A model generated the notes under the pieces. It ran no database searches and had not been told where the DNA came from. It saw only the letters and a program-made list of their open reading frames with translations. This document shows, piece after piece, positions 12,441 to 24,536 of a stretch of DNA of 64,000 nucleotides. Each line of letters opens with the position of its first letter. The first letter of the stretch is position 1. This DNA comes from Dromaius novaehollandiae (Eukaryota; Chordata; Aves; Casuariiformes; Dromaiidae), in assembly GCF_036370855.1 (NCBI RefSeq), contig NC_088111.1, forward strand, positions 20,185,501 to 20,249,500, in the 5' to 3' direction. The translations under genes were made by a program, and so were the position numbers.

Positions 12441-12575
12441 CGGCGCGCGCCGATGGCGTCACGCGCCGCCGCGGGCGGGTGAGGGCGCGCGAGCGGGCAG
12501 GCGCAGTTGAAGGGGCAGGTCGCCGCTGGGGGCGCTGGGTGAGGGCTGGGGGCGTGGCCTGGGGGGCGGGGGCGC

Positions 12576-12583
12576 TGACGTCA
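12576..12583. promoter_or_regulatory. Palindromic CRE, TGACGTCA
   Basis: A perfect 8-bp CREB/ATF consensus site inside the CpG island, about 200 bp upstream of the presumed RNPS1 start. A CRE half-site (tggcgtcacg) lies near 12,453-12,462. Such sites in CpG-island promoters are often functional; here this is inference from the motif alone. Confidence 0.55.
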
Positions 12584-12637
12584 GCAGCGGGGTGGCTGCG
12601 CCGCCCGCCGGGCGTTGCTGAGGCCGCCGGAGCTGCT

Positions 12638-12644
12638 TATAAAA
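12638..12644 (+). promoter_or_regulatory. TATAAAA motif, possible divergent plus-strand promoter
   Basis: TATAAAA on the plus strand in an otherwise GC-rich island, 55 bp right of the CRE. An ATGGCGG followed by GTGAGG lies only 4 bp further, too close to be the start codon of a transcript driven by this box. It may serve an unannotated divergent RNA or be chance. Confidence 0.25.
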
Positions 12645-14639
12645 CAATGGCGGGTGAGGGCAGCGCAGGGAGCCCATCCGGAGGAGGGGGGGGAGGGAGT
12701 GGAGCAAGGGGGAGGAGCGGCAGCGGTGGGACGAGAGAGGAGCCCCCAGGGGGGCGGAGGGCGCTCGCTGGGGCTGAGACGGCTGGGTGGGTCAGCGGCT
12801 GGGGCCGAGAACGGGAGCTGGAAAGGAGGAAACCCAACGCGCTACGTTACCCCGAAGGAAGAGAAACCCTCATGGGCTCCTCAAAAACCTTCAGTGCTAA
12901 CTGGGTGTAGCCCTGCTGGCCAGAGGGCACCAACAGGACAAGTTCTGCGGGTAGAAAAGTGCAGTCTCTTAAAAGACCAACCAAAGTTCCCCTATGGTAT
13001 ACGTATTTCTCACCCACCCTCTCCTCTATTTCGCGGGTGCCTCTCCCCTTTCCTTCAGGGATGTTGAATTAATAAACCTAGCAGAAGTCTAAGCAATTAC
13101 TCTCTGCTTGCCCTTGGCTTTGCTGTATGATTTTTGCAGCTACGCGTGTCGGCGTAAGAGATGTTACTTCTTTCATCTACTACTTACCTCATCCTGCTCA
13201 ATAAAAAAGCCAGTTTTTTGACTCTTGGTTTTCTACCGATGACGGTCCAGCAAGCTGTATCATCCACAGGCCTTCACCTGTCGATGCTGGGCCCTGCACC
13301 ATCTGCTTATCCAGGCTGCTGAATTACAGTGCACAGGTCTTTAATTTAAGGTTGTAATAGACTTGCTCAGTGGATGGGGAGCAGAAAGGGGATGTATAAC
13401 GATGTGTAAGACTTACTGAGAGGGTATGCACCTGCCATTTGACTTGCAGAAGAGCAAGAAAAATGTGAAGAGAAGCATGAAAGACTTAATGTCGTAGATC
13501 CAAACATTTATGTGGGAGTGGTGGGGTTTTTTCTCTCTTTTCTGCCCGAAATGTATGTTGTGTACTTACAAGGAAAATTGCCTTCCATCTGGAAGAGACC
13601 AAAAAGTTAATTCCTCTACCAGATCTTCTGACTTTGTCACATTGCCTTCAGCTGTACTGCCTGGCCAGCTTCGGACTTCAAAGGGATGCAGTCAAAGGTA
13701 CTTAGATACCATTTCTATTGCATTGCCTTAAATCAGACAAAACTCTCTGAGCTAATGCATTAGCTGGAGTGTGACCACAGGCACTTTTGTTAAATACCCA
13801 AGATTTGAGTCCTTGCATTCCTCTGTGAAAGGAATGCAGCTCCTTCTCTTGACTCCGTTGTAATAAATGGCCCCATTTGTATGGGGCATAAGTGGAAGTA
13901 GGGCAGATGTCTATAAGATCATGAGTGTCAAGGAGAACTGGTTTATTGTGTCTTCTGCTGTAAAAACATGCGGGTACTACATGAAACTAGCCACAGGCAG
14001 GTTCAGAACAAACTGAAGGAGGTCATTCTTCACACAGCATCTTGTAAAAGGGCAGAATCCCCCATCATGGGGAATTTTAGCCCACTAAACGTTTACATGG
14101 GTTCAAAGAGAAACTGGGCTAAATTCTGGATGAAAAATCTATTGAGAACTATTGGTAGAGTGCCGTCATGACCTTCATCTTAGAAAGCCTCTCAACCACA
14201 GACTGGGTGGGAGCGTATTTTGGGGAATATTATTACATGCTTGCGCTGATCCTATATTCCCACCTAGACATCTGCTAGTCGACCTGCGGCAGACAGGATA
14301 CTCATCCAAAAGCACATCCAGGCTGACCCAGCATGGTTGTTATTCTCTCCTTTCTTCCAACTAACTACAGTTACACATGAAATTTTCTCCAAATAGTTTT
14401 AAGTACTGCAGCTGTAATTCTTGAATTGCGTGGTGCTTTATTAAAATCTTCAGCCCATTTTTGTGCTCACCGTTTTTGACCATACATAGACTAACCACTG
14501 AGTGAAGAAATAATGAATTTATCAATTAGGAAACAACTTCGACCTCTGCTGGAGAACAGGATGTGATACATCTGACCTCTTCTATACCATGTTTTAGCTG
14601 CAAATCTCAAAAACTGCTTTATGCAAGGTGGCCAGTATC

Positions 14640-14725
14640 CCTGTCTCCATTCTATAGATGGAAATATTGACTAAAGAGACAACATGGCCTTGCAAAAACA
14701 AGCTAGAAGTCTCAGCTCGTCTTAC
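14640..14725 (+). mobile_element. Possible MIR-type SINE fragment
   Basis: The stretch from ccctgtctccattctataga on to aagctagaagtctcagctcg follows the layout of the 3' half of ancient MIR elements: 'CCATTTTACAGATG...', then '...AAGTCACACAGCTAG...'. It is strongly diverged and the call is made by eye. Confidence 0.3.
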
Positions 14726-15519
14726 CTGCAGGTCTTGGGGATTTCAGCAGGTTGTACTGATTAATGACAGCCCATTAGTGCTGTCATCCCAGTCTGGCCT
14801 CCAACCAGAGTACTAAGGTGGAGGGAGGATACAAGGAGCAAAGTGGAACCAATTTCCTGCTGTAGTTGCCCTGGAAATCAGAGAGGGGAAAGCAGTCCCT
14901 GCTGCCTGTTCTTCGTTCGTTTGGCAGAGCCCGTCCTGTAGAAGGGGCGGTGCTCCCCTGAGCAGGAGGGATGGAGGCAGTTCTGGCTAGCAGTTGGAAG
15001 CTCCTGGTGCATGGGACGTGCAACCAGACTCGTTCGCACTCTTCTCTTCTTACTGCTGTTGAGGCTTAGAGCAGGATGTTTGAAGTTGTCATCTCCCTTG
15101 GACGTGGCAAAGCCATAATGGCTAGCTGATCCCAAAGTCGTGCACTCCCTTGTTCTGCTAATGGCTCTCATCTCTCCCTTGGTGATCTGGGTGAGTTCAC
15201 TAAACCAGCAGAAAATTAAGATTACCAGGATAAAAAAGAAGTTTCCTGCTACTTTTCTCCCTAAACCAGCTCCTTGAAGTGTTGTGAGCAGGAGGGCGGC
15301 AGTGGAAGCAGTGGGAGCCCTGGCGGCAGGAAGGCGAGGAGACCTGATCTCCCTTCAGTGGCTACTAGCAGTCTGCGTGCCGGAGCCGCAAGGCCAAACC
15401 TGAGCAGAGACACTTGAACACCTCACCTGGGGGCACAAATAGAGGTTAAACAGGTTAAAGCGTGCATCCCCTCCCGTTTCAGAGGAAAACAGCACTGCCA
15501 TGAACTGCTGCCCCAATCC

Positions 15520-16330
15520 GGTCAGCTCAGGCCCGGCGCAGGGCAGCCGCGCCGGAGCAATGGGAACAGTCCACAGTTAAACCAGCCCCTGCAGGTCCTG
15601 CGAGAGCAGCTGGTGCTTCGAGGCCGGGATGAGACCTCCAGGAAGGGCACTGCTGCCTCCTGCAGGGTTTCTGCTCTGTCCTCTACCGCCGGGGTCGGAG
15701 GCCACACCTGAGCTGCGGTCCAGGACAGGGGAGATGTCAGGTCTGTGCCCTGAGATAGAAAAGGTGACACGGCTCCTTGCTGTTCCTTGAGCGAGGCCGC
15801 CCCGAAAGAGTTAAGAGGAGGGCTCCTCCTCTCCGAGTACATAAGTCTCCTCCCGAGTGACCTTCCCGGCAGCCCTTGCTGGCTCTGCCCCAACCAAACA
15901 AAGAGGGCAGGAGCTTTTCAAACAGCAGCCTCCCAAAAAGTTGGCTGCAGCGGAGCTGGGCTCTGTCGGGACCTTTGCTGACCCAGGCCGCTGGAGGATG
16001 CAGCAGCTGCAGCGAGCCGGTGCCTTCGCCTGGAAGGATCGAGCAGTCATCTCCAGTCCCCTGTACGTGGAGGCTCTGCCTGTTTGCTTCTGTGCTTTAA
16101 GCTGGTTTGGGTGTTGGGAGCGTGGTGGGGAAGGACAGAGAGAAACTTTGCATGTGAGGGGTTGCGAGGAGGCCTGTGCTACTGAGCTCCTGGGGCCCCG
16201 AGCCCCCATCCCGTGCTTGACGGGGGCACCGGTTCGGATGGGGTGGGCTGCTGCCGCTCGGCACGCAGCCGGGGATGTGTGCGAGCAGGGGCGCAGAGGT
16301 TCGGGGCCACACTGAAACTCCGGGTCAGAG
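15520..16330. other. GC-rich patch, candidate cryptic promoter or exon
   Basis: A locally GC- and CpG-enriched block. On the plus strand an ATG at 15,998 opens MQQLQRAGAFAWKDRAVISS and runs to a plausible donor (cccct then gtacgtgg near 16,060). No downstream exon or homologue could be recognised, so I do not call a gene. It could be an upstream alternative exon or a noncoding-RNA promoter. Confidence 0.25.
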
Positions 16331-17661
16331 CTGGGAATGTGGTGCCTGATCTGAGGTGCTGGTTTCCAGCTGCTTTTTAAACTCAGCAGCCCACCTAGCC
16401 GCTTCCCAGCGGAGGTGCAGACCCCTCTTCAGAATCGTATGTGTATAGATAGACTGCTGGATGGTGCGTTTAAGCCAGCTGACGGCCACGAAGTCGCTCC
16501 AGCCAAGACACAATAGACAAACGAGCAAGAGAGGAAAGAGGGGAGTTGTGCGAGTGCTGATTTCGGGTTTCGCCTCCGTGCCGCTTCATTCCCGCACCTC
16601 CGCTCTGCTAATGAGGACACTGCTAGTGCCTGCCACCTCTGCAGGTGAACGGCTCTGCTTGCAGAGGAGGATTGTGGCTGGGATTAATTAGTCAGTGTCT
16701 CTAAATGCCACCTGAGGCTGAAAGCAGTTCTCCTGTTTATGACTCTGTCTTGTAATGGGTACTTTGGTTTTCCCTCCTTGTCATTAGCTTTGGGTTGGGC
16801 GGTTGCTGTGGCATGTTGGTCTCGCTACAGGCAGCTCTCCTTGAGCTGCCCCAGAAGATCCTGCCGACTGCGGCACCGAACCGTTGGTGCTCGTTTATTG
16901 TGTTGAGGCCAGGTGCAAGGTGCTGTACACTGGGCCCTGTGGAGCACTTGTGAAGATTGCACTAGAGCACTGGCTTGGCCTGCAACATCTGGATGCTGAT
17001 GTTTCCCCCACGCTGCATGTGCTTTGGTCTGTCTCCCTGTGCTGCCTGTCATTCCTTCTGCACCTGTGTTAAAGAGGGGTTAGATGTGTGTCTGGCTTCA
17101 CAGAATGCAGTTCGTGTTGCTTTGTTGGAGGAATTGCAGGGTGGGTTTTTTTTTATCTAATGCCTTTGGAAACTTTTCATCTTAACGTGTAATAATAGCC
17201 TCAGCTGTCTCTGCAGAGGGTTGAGTTTAGCCTGAGTTTCCTACAGCTTCATGGCCAAGTAGTTACACAGATTTGAACAGCAGGAAAAGGTGATTTGGGG
17301 GCACTCCTATCTAGTGTGTAGAATGATGTGAATTTTATCAGTTTAGCTGAAACTGAGCTTCTAGGTGAATTCAGTTTTGAGCAGTAGTCTCTGAACTTCT
17401 GGACTGCTCTCTCCGGAGATCTGAAGCACGCTGGCAGCTGTGTCGTGGACAGACTGAAGACTTCAAGGCTGTATGCAGCAGAGCGTGCCTCTGCACAAGT
17501 TTGTTTATGTAGGATCTTAGCCTAAAAATTCGCCCCGATGCATGTTTTCTCTCTTTTCCTGTGACGCTTACAAAGCTGTAATGCTGTAATTGCTAATGCT
17601 GTAGGAATATGCCTGCTGAACGTTAAACTTCCTCAAAAATCCTGATTTCACCACAAGGAGC

Positions 17662-17805
17662 AAATAACACATTACTTTTTCCAGTGATTCCCTTGTCTCT
17701 TCTTCAGACATGTGAAAGACACTAGAAAGGCAAGGTAAATAACACATTACTTTTTGTAGTGATGTCCTTGTCTCTTATTCAGACACTAGAAATCCAAAGT
17801 ATGTC
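17662..17805 (+). repeat. Direct tandem duplication, period 75 bp
   Basis: Two adjacent copies begin with aaataacacattacttttt at 17,662 and 17,737. Both continue with (cc/gt)agtgat..ccttgtctctt.ttcagaca and an actagaaa segment. The second copy lacks about 10 bp (tgtgaaagac). It looks like a local duplication of unique sequence, not a known transposon. Confidence 0.85.
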
Positions 17806-18584
17806 TGTGGTTTAGTCTTTGCGATTCTCCCCACTGGAAGAGCTGTATCTTGGGAAAGCAGAGGTGATTTAAAGATGCAAAACACTTTAAGGAGAGGCTA
17901 ATAGTACTGCTGATTGTACAAGTGCAGGGCAGTGAGAAACCTGCATTTATGGCTCAGGTATGAATACTTCAGCTCAACTTCATGAGAATTTGCTCAGTCC
18001 CAGGGCAGAGATGGATTTCTGAGTTTGGATGTGAAATGCAAGCTGTGCCTCTCACCCAGGTCTTTCAGGAGGTCTGTGAAAGCCTCCTGTTCCTTCAGGC
18101 TGTGGCTCCACAGTCACTCATAGCAGGTTTGTGCCCTCCGAATCATTCCTCAGTGCAAATCTAACCTTTATCAGATACAGGCACAGAACCACAGCTGTGC
18201 TGAATTTGTCGGAGCACGTGATACGGCATTGCTGCTGACCTATGTTTTTTGAGCCAATCTCTACTGCCACAAAAACCTCCCTGTCTCTAAGGCCACAAGT
18301 GAGAGAGATCCAAGTGGGAAGACAACTGGATTCTTACCATGCTAGCTGTCTTTATAAGCTTCCAAGAGCGTAATGCTTAATTATGTAAGATGGATTTCAA
18401 GATGGTCTTGGCCAGTTTTGTGTCTTCTATTTGAGGATCTGATTTTTTTAGTGTGGGTAGGCAGAGGGCTATCTTCTCCATTTGCGCTGAAAGCAGAGCC
18501 TAAAGAAACTGGCCATTTGTCAAAGGCCATGGAGCAAAGCTAGACATTGACTTTAAATAGCTCACTTTGAAATCCTGGGCCAGA

Positions 18585-19045
18585 TATACGGTACAAGAGA
18601 GATATGGAGCTACTGGAGTGAATCCAGCGAAGGGCTACTAAGACGATTAAGGGACTGCAGCCTCTGTCATAGGTGGAAAGGCTGAGAGAGCTGGGACTTT
18701 TTAGCCTGGAGAAGAGAAGGCTCAGGGGGGATCTTATCAGTGTGTATAAATATCTGAAGGGAGGGTGTAAAGAGGATGGGGCCAGACGCTTCTCAGTGGT
18801 GCCCAGTGACAGGACAAGAGGCAACGGGCACGAACTGAAATACAGGAAAACTCAAGAAAAAGCTTCTTTCCTGTGAGGGTGCCTGAGCACTGGAACGGGT
18901 TGCCCAGAGAGGTTGTGGAGTCTCCATCCGTGGAAATATTCAGAAGTTTTCTGGACGGGGTCCTCGGCAGCCTGCTGTAGGTGACCCTGCCTGCATTAGA
19001 TAATATCCAAAGGTCTTTTCCAACCTCAAACATTCTGTGAATCTA
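18585..19045 (+). mobile_element. CR1 LINE 3' fragment, plus orientation
   Basis: Shows the CR1 sense 3' region: GGAAAGGCTGAGAGAGCTGG, CTGGAGAAGAGAAGGCTCAG, a GATCTTATCAGTGTGTATAA segment, CAGAGAGGTTGTGGAGTCTC, and the end CAACCTCAAACATTCTGTGA. It is about 460 bp, 5'-truncated and noncoding. Confidence 0.93.
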
Positions 19046-21360
19046 TAAAAAGCTTCTTATGAGTTTATCCCTTTAGGCAGTGAGTCAGCATGGCTCAGGT
19101 AACAGCACCATCTAAATTCAACTGCCCAATCTCCTTTTTAACAAAAAGCATATCTCTTGTAACAAAGCTGCTCCTATGCATCTACTTCTACTACCTGATT
19201 TTGCAAAGAAAATCAGGGCTCTGTAACAGGGAATACCCAAGCTTTTACAGCAGTCTCTTTGGCTGGTAGCACTCTATGCTTTTACATAATGTGGTTGCCT
19301 CCACGATGCTTGACAAATCATCGCAAAACAGTGACATTGTGCAAAATTGCAGTCCATACGATTGGAAGAAGCAACCATTCTTACCTGGCACAGATCCTCC
19401 TGCTTTGGCAGCATTTCTGCACAGGACCCCTAATGCTGTTGATCTTCCTCGAGGCTAAGTACCGTTAGCCCACATTGCTAGGTCTTTCTGATTCACTGTC
19501 TCCGCAGGGCTAAGACTTTCCAGTCAGTTTGTACAGCAGGTGAAACTGTTATCTAGGTAAAGAAATAAATATCCATGTCCCTTCAAAGCTGTGCCTGGCC
19601 CGCTCTGAAGCAGTGCTCTAAGGAACCCAGGAAGCAAGAAAATAAGTTGCCATACCAGTTCATCTTTCCTTCCCAGCACGGTTTACCATGTTAAAAGCAC
19701 ATTTCTCTGCAGGGTCAGATCAGTCCGTTTCTCCGAAGGGAGCAGGCGCTCTCCCAGCAGACTGCTAGCCCCTTCCGTGGTATCTTAACCTTCGCTCCAC
19801 TTGAAACAGTTCTTGCTCTCTTCGTTGCATGAAGTTATTTTCTGTATCTGAACCAAGTATAAACCAGCGCTGTCCTGCCTTGTCCTTGTGCGGCTCCTGG
19901 ATGATTTTTGGTTTTTTTCCCAAGCTGCTGCAGAATGAAGGAGGACTCATCTTGCCAGTTTTTGCTGTCACTATTTCAAACCTTGTGGGAAAGCCATAAA
20001 ACTGATGAGAACGGGTCAGCATCACTCCGCAGATGCTTGCAGCTGTTCCAGCTTCCCAAAGGCGGGCTGGGGACCTGGAAAGGCGGACTGGGAATTGGAG
20101 GCTAAGAGAAGGATGGGCAAGAAGGGTCTAGCTGCTGCCGCCCTTGCAGCCATGAGGCCCGGAGCAAAGGGAAGTCAGGCAGATTGGGCTTGTGGCTCCT
20201 CGCAGGCTCTCTGAGGATGCGTCCTCTTGTGCTAACACCTTCCTCTTCATTTTCCTGCTTCTGCTAGCCTGAGATAGCTCGTGCTGTTATGAATTAGTCA
20301 AACTGTGTCCTGTTCTGTGTCCTGGTACACTGGCCTTGCACTGAACAAAGCCAGCTTGAACTGAAAGGAAAAGGATATGTCCACATGCAACTTTGTCCTA
20401 GACTATAGCACCTTCTTAGGGCAGGAGGATTTGCACTCACTGCTGCGCAGCAAGCTCTTGCATCCAATGTGTGTTGGGATGTTAACAACATAAAGTGACT
20501 GTTCTTAGTGTCTGAGACTAGGCAGGAGACTAGCTGCATCCTTTTGTTTCCTGTGGGTTGCTGGTTTTCCTCCTCCTATGCTTCCCTGTACCTCAGGCAC
20601 AGCCTTTCTCAGCGTCAGCAGTCTGTCCCACGGGTGAGGCATGTTCTCCCACCTCCATATCTGCTGCCCTCACGCCTGTGTTCTTCTAAAAAGATAAATT
20701 GAACCTTGCTGCTTTTGTGAAGTCCATGTATAGATAAGTGCCTGCATCTCTCCACGGCCGCTCCTGCCTTGAGGGCTAGGCTGGCTGCTGGCGCGCTGCG
20801 ATGCAGCTGACCCAGAGGAGTTCATTAGCCATTTGGAAAAGGCAGCTCCGTGGTAAAGTAGTTGTGTGACTGTGGCATGACACTGCCGTCTCTTAAGGAC
20901 ACTACGGGGATCCCACTCTTCCCTGCTTCAAACCAGCATGAATTTTGGAAGAGGCTTCGCTGAAGTAAAGCTTTCACATCCCTAAGGTAAAAACTGCCCG
21001 TGGCCAAGAGGAGGCTCTCGGCTGACGCACTCATCTCTGCACACAGAAGGGAGAGGTGAATGTTCCCAAATACGAGTAAACTCTGTCAGCACACAACTAA
21101 TGTTTAACTCGGGGGGAATTTGGAATTCAACCCCTCGGTAATCAGAGAAAGACCGGGGGAGAAATGGGCAGCAAGCCTGCCCGTGCGTGTCCGTGCGTGT
21201 GCACGCAAGCCGGCGAGCTTCGTGCCGAGGGCCCGGGAGGATGAGCCCTGGGGATCGCCTCCTTCCCAGGCCCACTTCTGGGGCCCGGCTGGCGGAGCTG
21301 GGGTTTGCCCGGGCGCTGCACCTGCCTCAGAAGCCGGCAGTGGAAGGAGAAAGCTGCTGC
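19046..21360. other. Intergenic, nothing recognised
   Basis: Both strands were read for exons, repeats and RNA genes. Nothing could be supported beyond short unremarkable open frames. GC content rises toward 21.2 kb. Confidence 0.5.
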
Positions 21361-21362
21361 TT

Positions 21363-21425
21363 GCCCGGTGGCTAGTGGTTAGGAGACTTCACCGGGGTTG
21401 TAGGAAACTTGGATTCAAATCCTTC
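21363..21425 (+). mobile_element. tRNA-derived SINE head (A box and B box)
   Basis: The stretch contains TGGCTAGTGGTTAGGAGACT, which resembles a polymerase III A box in the form seen in MIR/tRNA-derived SINEs. About 30 bp later comes GATTCAAATCC (21,411-21,422), which fits the B box GRTTCRANTCC. The cloverleaf stems do not pair well enough for a working tRNA gene, so a SINE or tRNA relic is the better reading. Confidence 0.5.
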
Positions 21426-21879
21426 CTTCTTCTCAGACCTTAAATCCGCTCTGCCCAGAAGGCAGCTCTGGGACATGTCTGAGGGTTGCCACCTTCTCTC
21501 TTGAGGCTATTCCATTTTGTATATAATATTTTCTGGGCCAGAGAGAGGAAAAGCTAAGGAAATAATCGCAGGGAAGAGAAATGAGCTCCAGGTTGCTGTC
21601 TGTGCTGCTCTGAATATCACTCCATACAAAATGAAGGAGTAAGAGCATTCCCAGGAGCACTTTCCTGGTTAAAGAGGCTTTCCTGGTTACAGCTAAGTAC
21701 TTCAAGAATTTAGGCATTGCAAGGGTTCAGCAGCAGCTGGAGAAAGGGCGTCTGAGAGGAGATTTGGACAGGCACCTAAACTGGCAGGCGGAAACGAAAT
21801 TCCTTTGCAGGCCTGGCCGCATCACAAAAAATGCAGCTGCTTACACAGATGCCTATGTCCGACTGGCTGGGTGAGATCT

Positions 21880-22125
21880 CGAAAGCTCAACCGCCGCGGC
21901 GCAGAAGTGGAAGCCCCCACGTCGTGTGACAGCCCTCGCACGGCCGCGGCAGTAAACCAGGCGCTGCGGTTGCGGTGTCCTCGCCGACGAGGCACGCGGC
22001 CGGCCGCAAAGCGCGGCGGGTAGAGGAGGGCAGGATGCTTGCAGACCCGTAAGGAACCGCGCCGCAGCGAGCACGGCTCGCAGGGGAACACCATTTTGCC
22101 CGCACGAGCATGGTCGCAGGATCGG
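21880..22125. other. Orphan CpG-rich island
   Basis: About 245 bp dense in CG dinucleotides (cgccgcggcgcagaag, acggccgcggcagtaaac, cggccggccgcaaagcgcgg) with A/T-richer flanks. No coding exon or splice structure could be tied to it. It may mark a noncoding transcript, an enhancer or an unrecognised first exon. Confidence 0.5.
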
Positions 22126-24317
22126 GGCTTGCGGAAGGACCTGCAGCTGTGGCTGGTGTAGAAGACAATAAGCAGGGAGGTGAAGGCAAGCCATGCTCTG
22201 GAGCAAATCTGCCCGTCTGTAACATCTGGGTTTTGAAACAGGAGACTTTTAATGCCCATGCAAAGTACACAGGACCTGCGCTTGTTTTGGAAAGCCCCAT
22301 GCAAAGCAGCTGTTATGGAGCTGCCCTGTTCTGGAAACACCAAAGGCTGAGTCAGCCCCGAGGACATTGTTCAGAGCCTTTTTGTAGGAGGTGAAACCTT
22401 TCTTTTTTCCCTGATGTGCACAGAAATGAAAAGATGTAAAAGCCTCTGGAAAAGGAGTAAGAATACTGGCATGTGAACACAGCTCACATGATTGCAGTGC
22501 TGCGAATTTGCCTCGGTTGAAGCGCTCTTCTCCCTGCCCCCCTGCAAAGCCACAGCTTGAATTGGCTTCTGCTGAGCAGCACATGTAACCTTCAGAGGAA
22601 CCACGTCACCCCCAATCCGGGCCGGAAAACTAAGGGAAATTGTGGCTCTGAGAAACTCCCTGAAACTTTTCCTCTAATTGGATTGATTTTTTTTGGCAGG
22701 GGGTGCAAAAATTATTAGAGACTAACAAGCATCTGGCAGGGTGGGTGAGTGTAAAGGTCTCTTCTCCATGAATGTGTAACTTGGGCAGCTGCGTTGCATA
22801 AGCTGCATGTATGGTGCAGGCTGCAGCTCCATCCGTAAAAACCCCTCTGGAGAGGGAGAAAGAGGAAAAGGTGGTGGACTCAGCTTTGGAAATGGGTCGC
22901 ATGTTCGATACAGGAAAACTGCAAGTTTGCAGCAGGACCTGGATGAACAAAGGCTGAAATAGAGGTGGAGCCAGACCTGTTGGAGAGACCGCTGTGTTGT
23001 GATCTTGCAGGACATTGCTGGGCTACTTTGCTGTCTGGAGGGGGAACCTGCTGCTTTCACTAGAAGCCCTTTTCTCCTGTCCTACAGGGTCCTGAGGCAC
23101 TGCTGTGCACTTTGGAGTCTGGATGGGGTAAGCAAGGGGAGGTGGTAGAAATGCTGCGTGGAGTTAGTGCATTTATGAAGCTTTCTCATCAGTCTCGCTT
23201 CCCCAGGGGTGTGAGGAGGCTGGATAAAGGCTGCAGGAGCGGATCGTGACTCTCCCAGCATCACTCCAATAGGGAGAAGTCCCTGCTGTGAACTGGAGCC
23301 TGCAGTTGCAGGTGACTTTGGCAGGTTTTAAATTTCCTGGTCTACCAGGAGTTGTTAAGCAGGTCAATGTTTGAATAGGGTTTGGGTTTCTGTCACAGGC
23401 TTTTGAGATGGTTAAACTCATGCTCAAGTGTTGAAATGCTCTGGGAGGAGGACAAGTCTTCTTGCCAGGACCTGAGCTGCCTGTACCCGCAGCCACGGGA
23501 AGCTCAGGGAGCGCGGCCCGGCCGTGCTGCATCTGGGCCTCGCTGCGGGCTGGCGCTGCCAGTGCTCCTCCTCATCCCACTCGGCACTGGAGCAGATTTC
23601 ACCTGCTAAATGCCTGGAGAGACCAGCCGGAGAGGAGAGCCTCTGGGTCTGAGAAGTTTGGGTGCTTCTGCAGTTTTCCCGTTGCTCTGTAATTGCAGTA
23701 TCTGCAGCCAGGGAGACTTCTGCTTTCCTGTGTCTGCTCTCCCCCAGCCCTTATCGACGTGATCCCTGATGCACAGAGCAGGGCGAGGGATGGCCTTTAG
23801 ATGTAAACAGCTCTGGATCAAAGTACAATCTACACCGCTTGAGTTAATTTCTGTCTTTCTCTTGCTACAGAAGAAATAAAATGCAAAAGGGCACAATTCC
23901 TGTATCAAATTAAATGGCTCCATTTCTCCCTGTGGCTTTCTGTGGGTGATCTGCAACAGTCTCTGTGCCTTCCTGGCAGATGAAACACGTTATTGTCTTC
24001 TGTAAGACCAGCATGTGTTTGGGGAAGCGGAGTTTGGAAAAGGTTCATAAATCCCATCTGCATGTTGCTCAAGCAGGGACCCTTTGAAGTGGCCTCTATT
24101 ATACATTGCTAATCTGAAAAGTGCTTTGCTGTGTTAGGGGAATTCTTGTGGATTATTTATTTTGGTGAGGTAAAACCCGAGTATGTTCTCCAGGCAGCAC
24201 TTACAGCACTGGTTTTTGAAGAAATGCTTGCAGAAGAAGGGAGCTGGTAAGAAATGGAAAAAAAAAAAAACCCTCCACCATAATTGTACACATACACACA
24301 CACGTATTTGTTTATAT

Positions 24318-24446
24318 GTGTTTGAAACCCCACTGGATATAGTCCTGGGCAACCTGCCGTAGGTGACCCTGCTTGAGCAGAGAGGTTGGACCAGATGATC
24401 TCCAGAGATCCCTTCCACCCCCAGCTGTTCTGTGTCATTCTGATAT
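24318..24446 (+). mobile_element. CR1 LINE 3' end fragment
   Basis: GATATAGTCCTGGGCAACCT, then AGGTGACCCTGCTTGAGCAG, GGACCAGATGATCTCCAGAG and ATCCCTTCCACCCCCAGCTG, closing with TTCTGTGTCATTCTGAT, are the last ~130 bp of an avian CR1 in sense orientation. A (CA)n run and A13 precede it, and a TA/TG microsatellite abuts its 3' end. Confidence 0.9.
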
Positions 24447-24451
24447 GTGAA

Positions 24452-24536
24452 TATATACATACATGTGTGTGTATGTATGTAGATATATATGCACATATAT
24501 ATACATACATACATTTATATATATGTATATATAAGA
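24452..24536. repeat. TA/TG/CA compound microsatellite
   Basis: About 85 bp of almost pure alternating pyrimidine-purine (tatatacatacatgtgtgtg, tatgtatgtag, atatatatgcacatatatat and similar), directly after the CR1 3' end. Confidence 0.9.

Larger units (their letters stand above)
11770..12830. promoter_or_regulatory. CpG island at the RNPS1 5' end
   Basis: About 1 kb of extremely GC- and CpG-rich sequence, including a 17-base C run at 12162-12178 and many GGGGCGG/CCGCCC boxes. It covers the presumed RNPS1 first exon and its upstream region. The island extends to the right past the RNPS1 start side, so a divergent transcript on the plus strand is possible but not shown. Confidence 0.75.
12900..18580. 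other. Intergenic region, no recognisable gene
   Basis: No exon chain or known protein similarity was found on either strand. Contents worth noting are a MIR-like fragment (14,640-14,725), a GC-rich patch (about 15,520-16,330) and a 75-bp direct repeat (from 17,662). Open frames here are short, carry no conserved motifs and occur on both strands. Confidence 0.5.

Noticed and set aside
11840-12910. 356-codon plus-strand open frame over the RNPS1 CpG island
   Set aside because: Composition-driven, Pro/Arg-rich, with no homologue features; several equally long frames overlap on both strands.
21363-21425. Functional tRNA gene
   Set aside because: A and B boxes are present but acceptor and anticodon stems do not pair; called a SINE relic instead.
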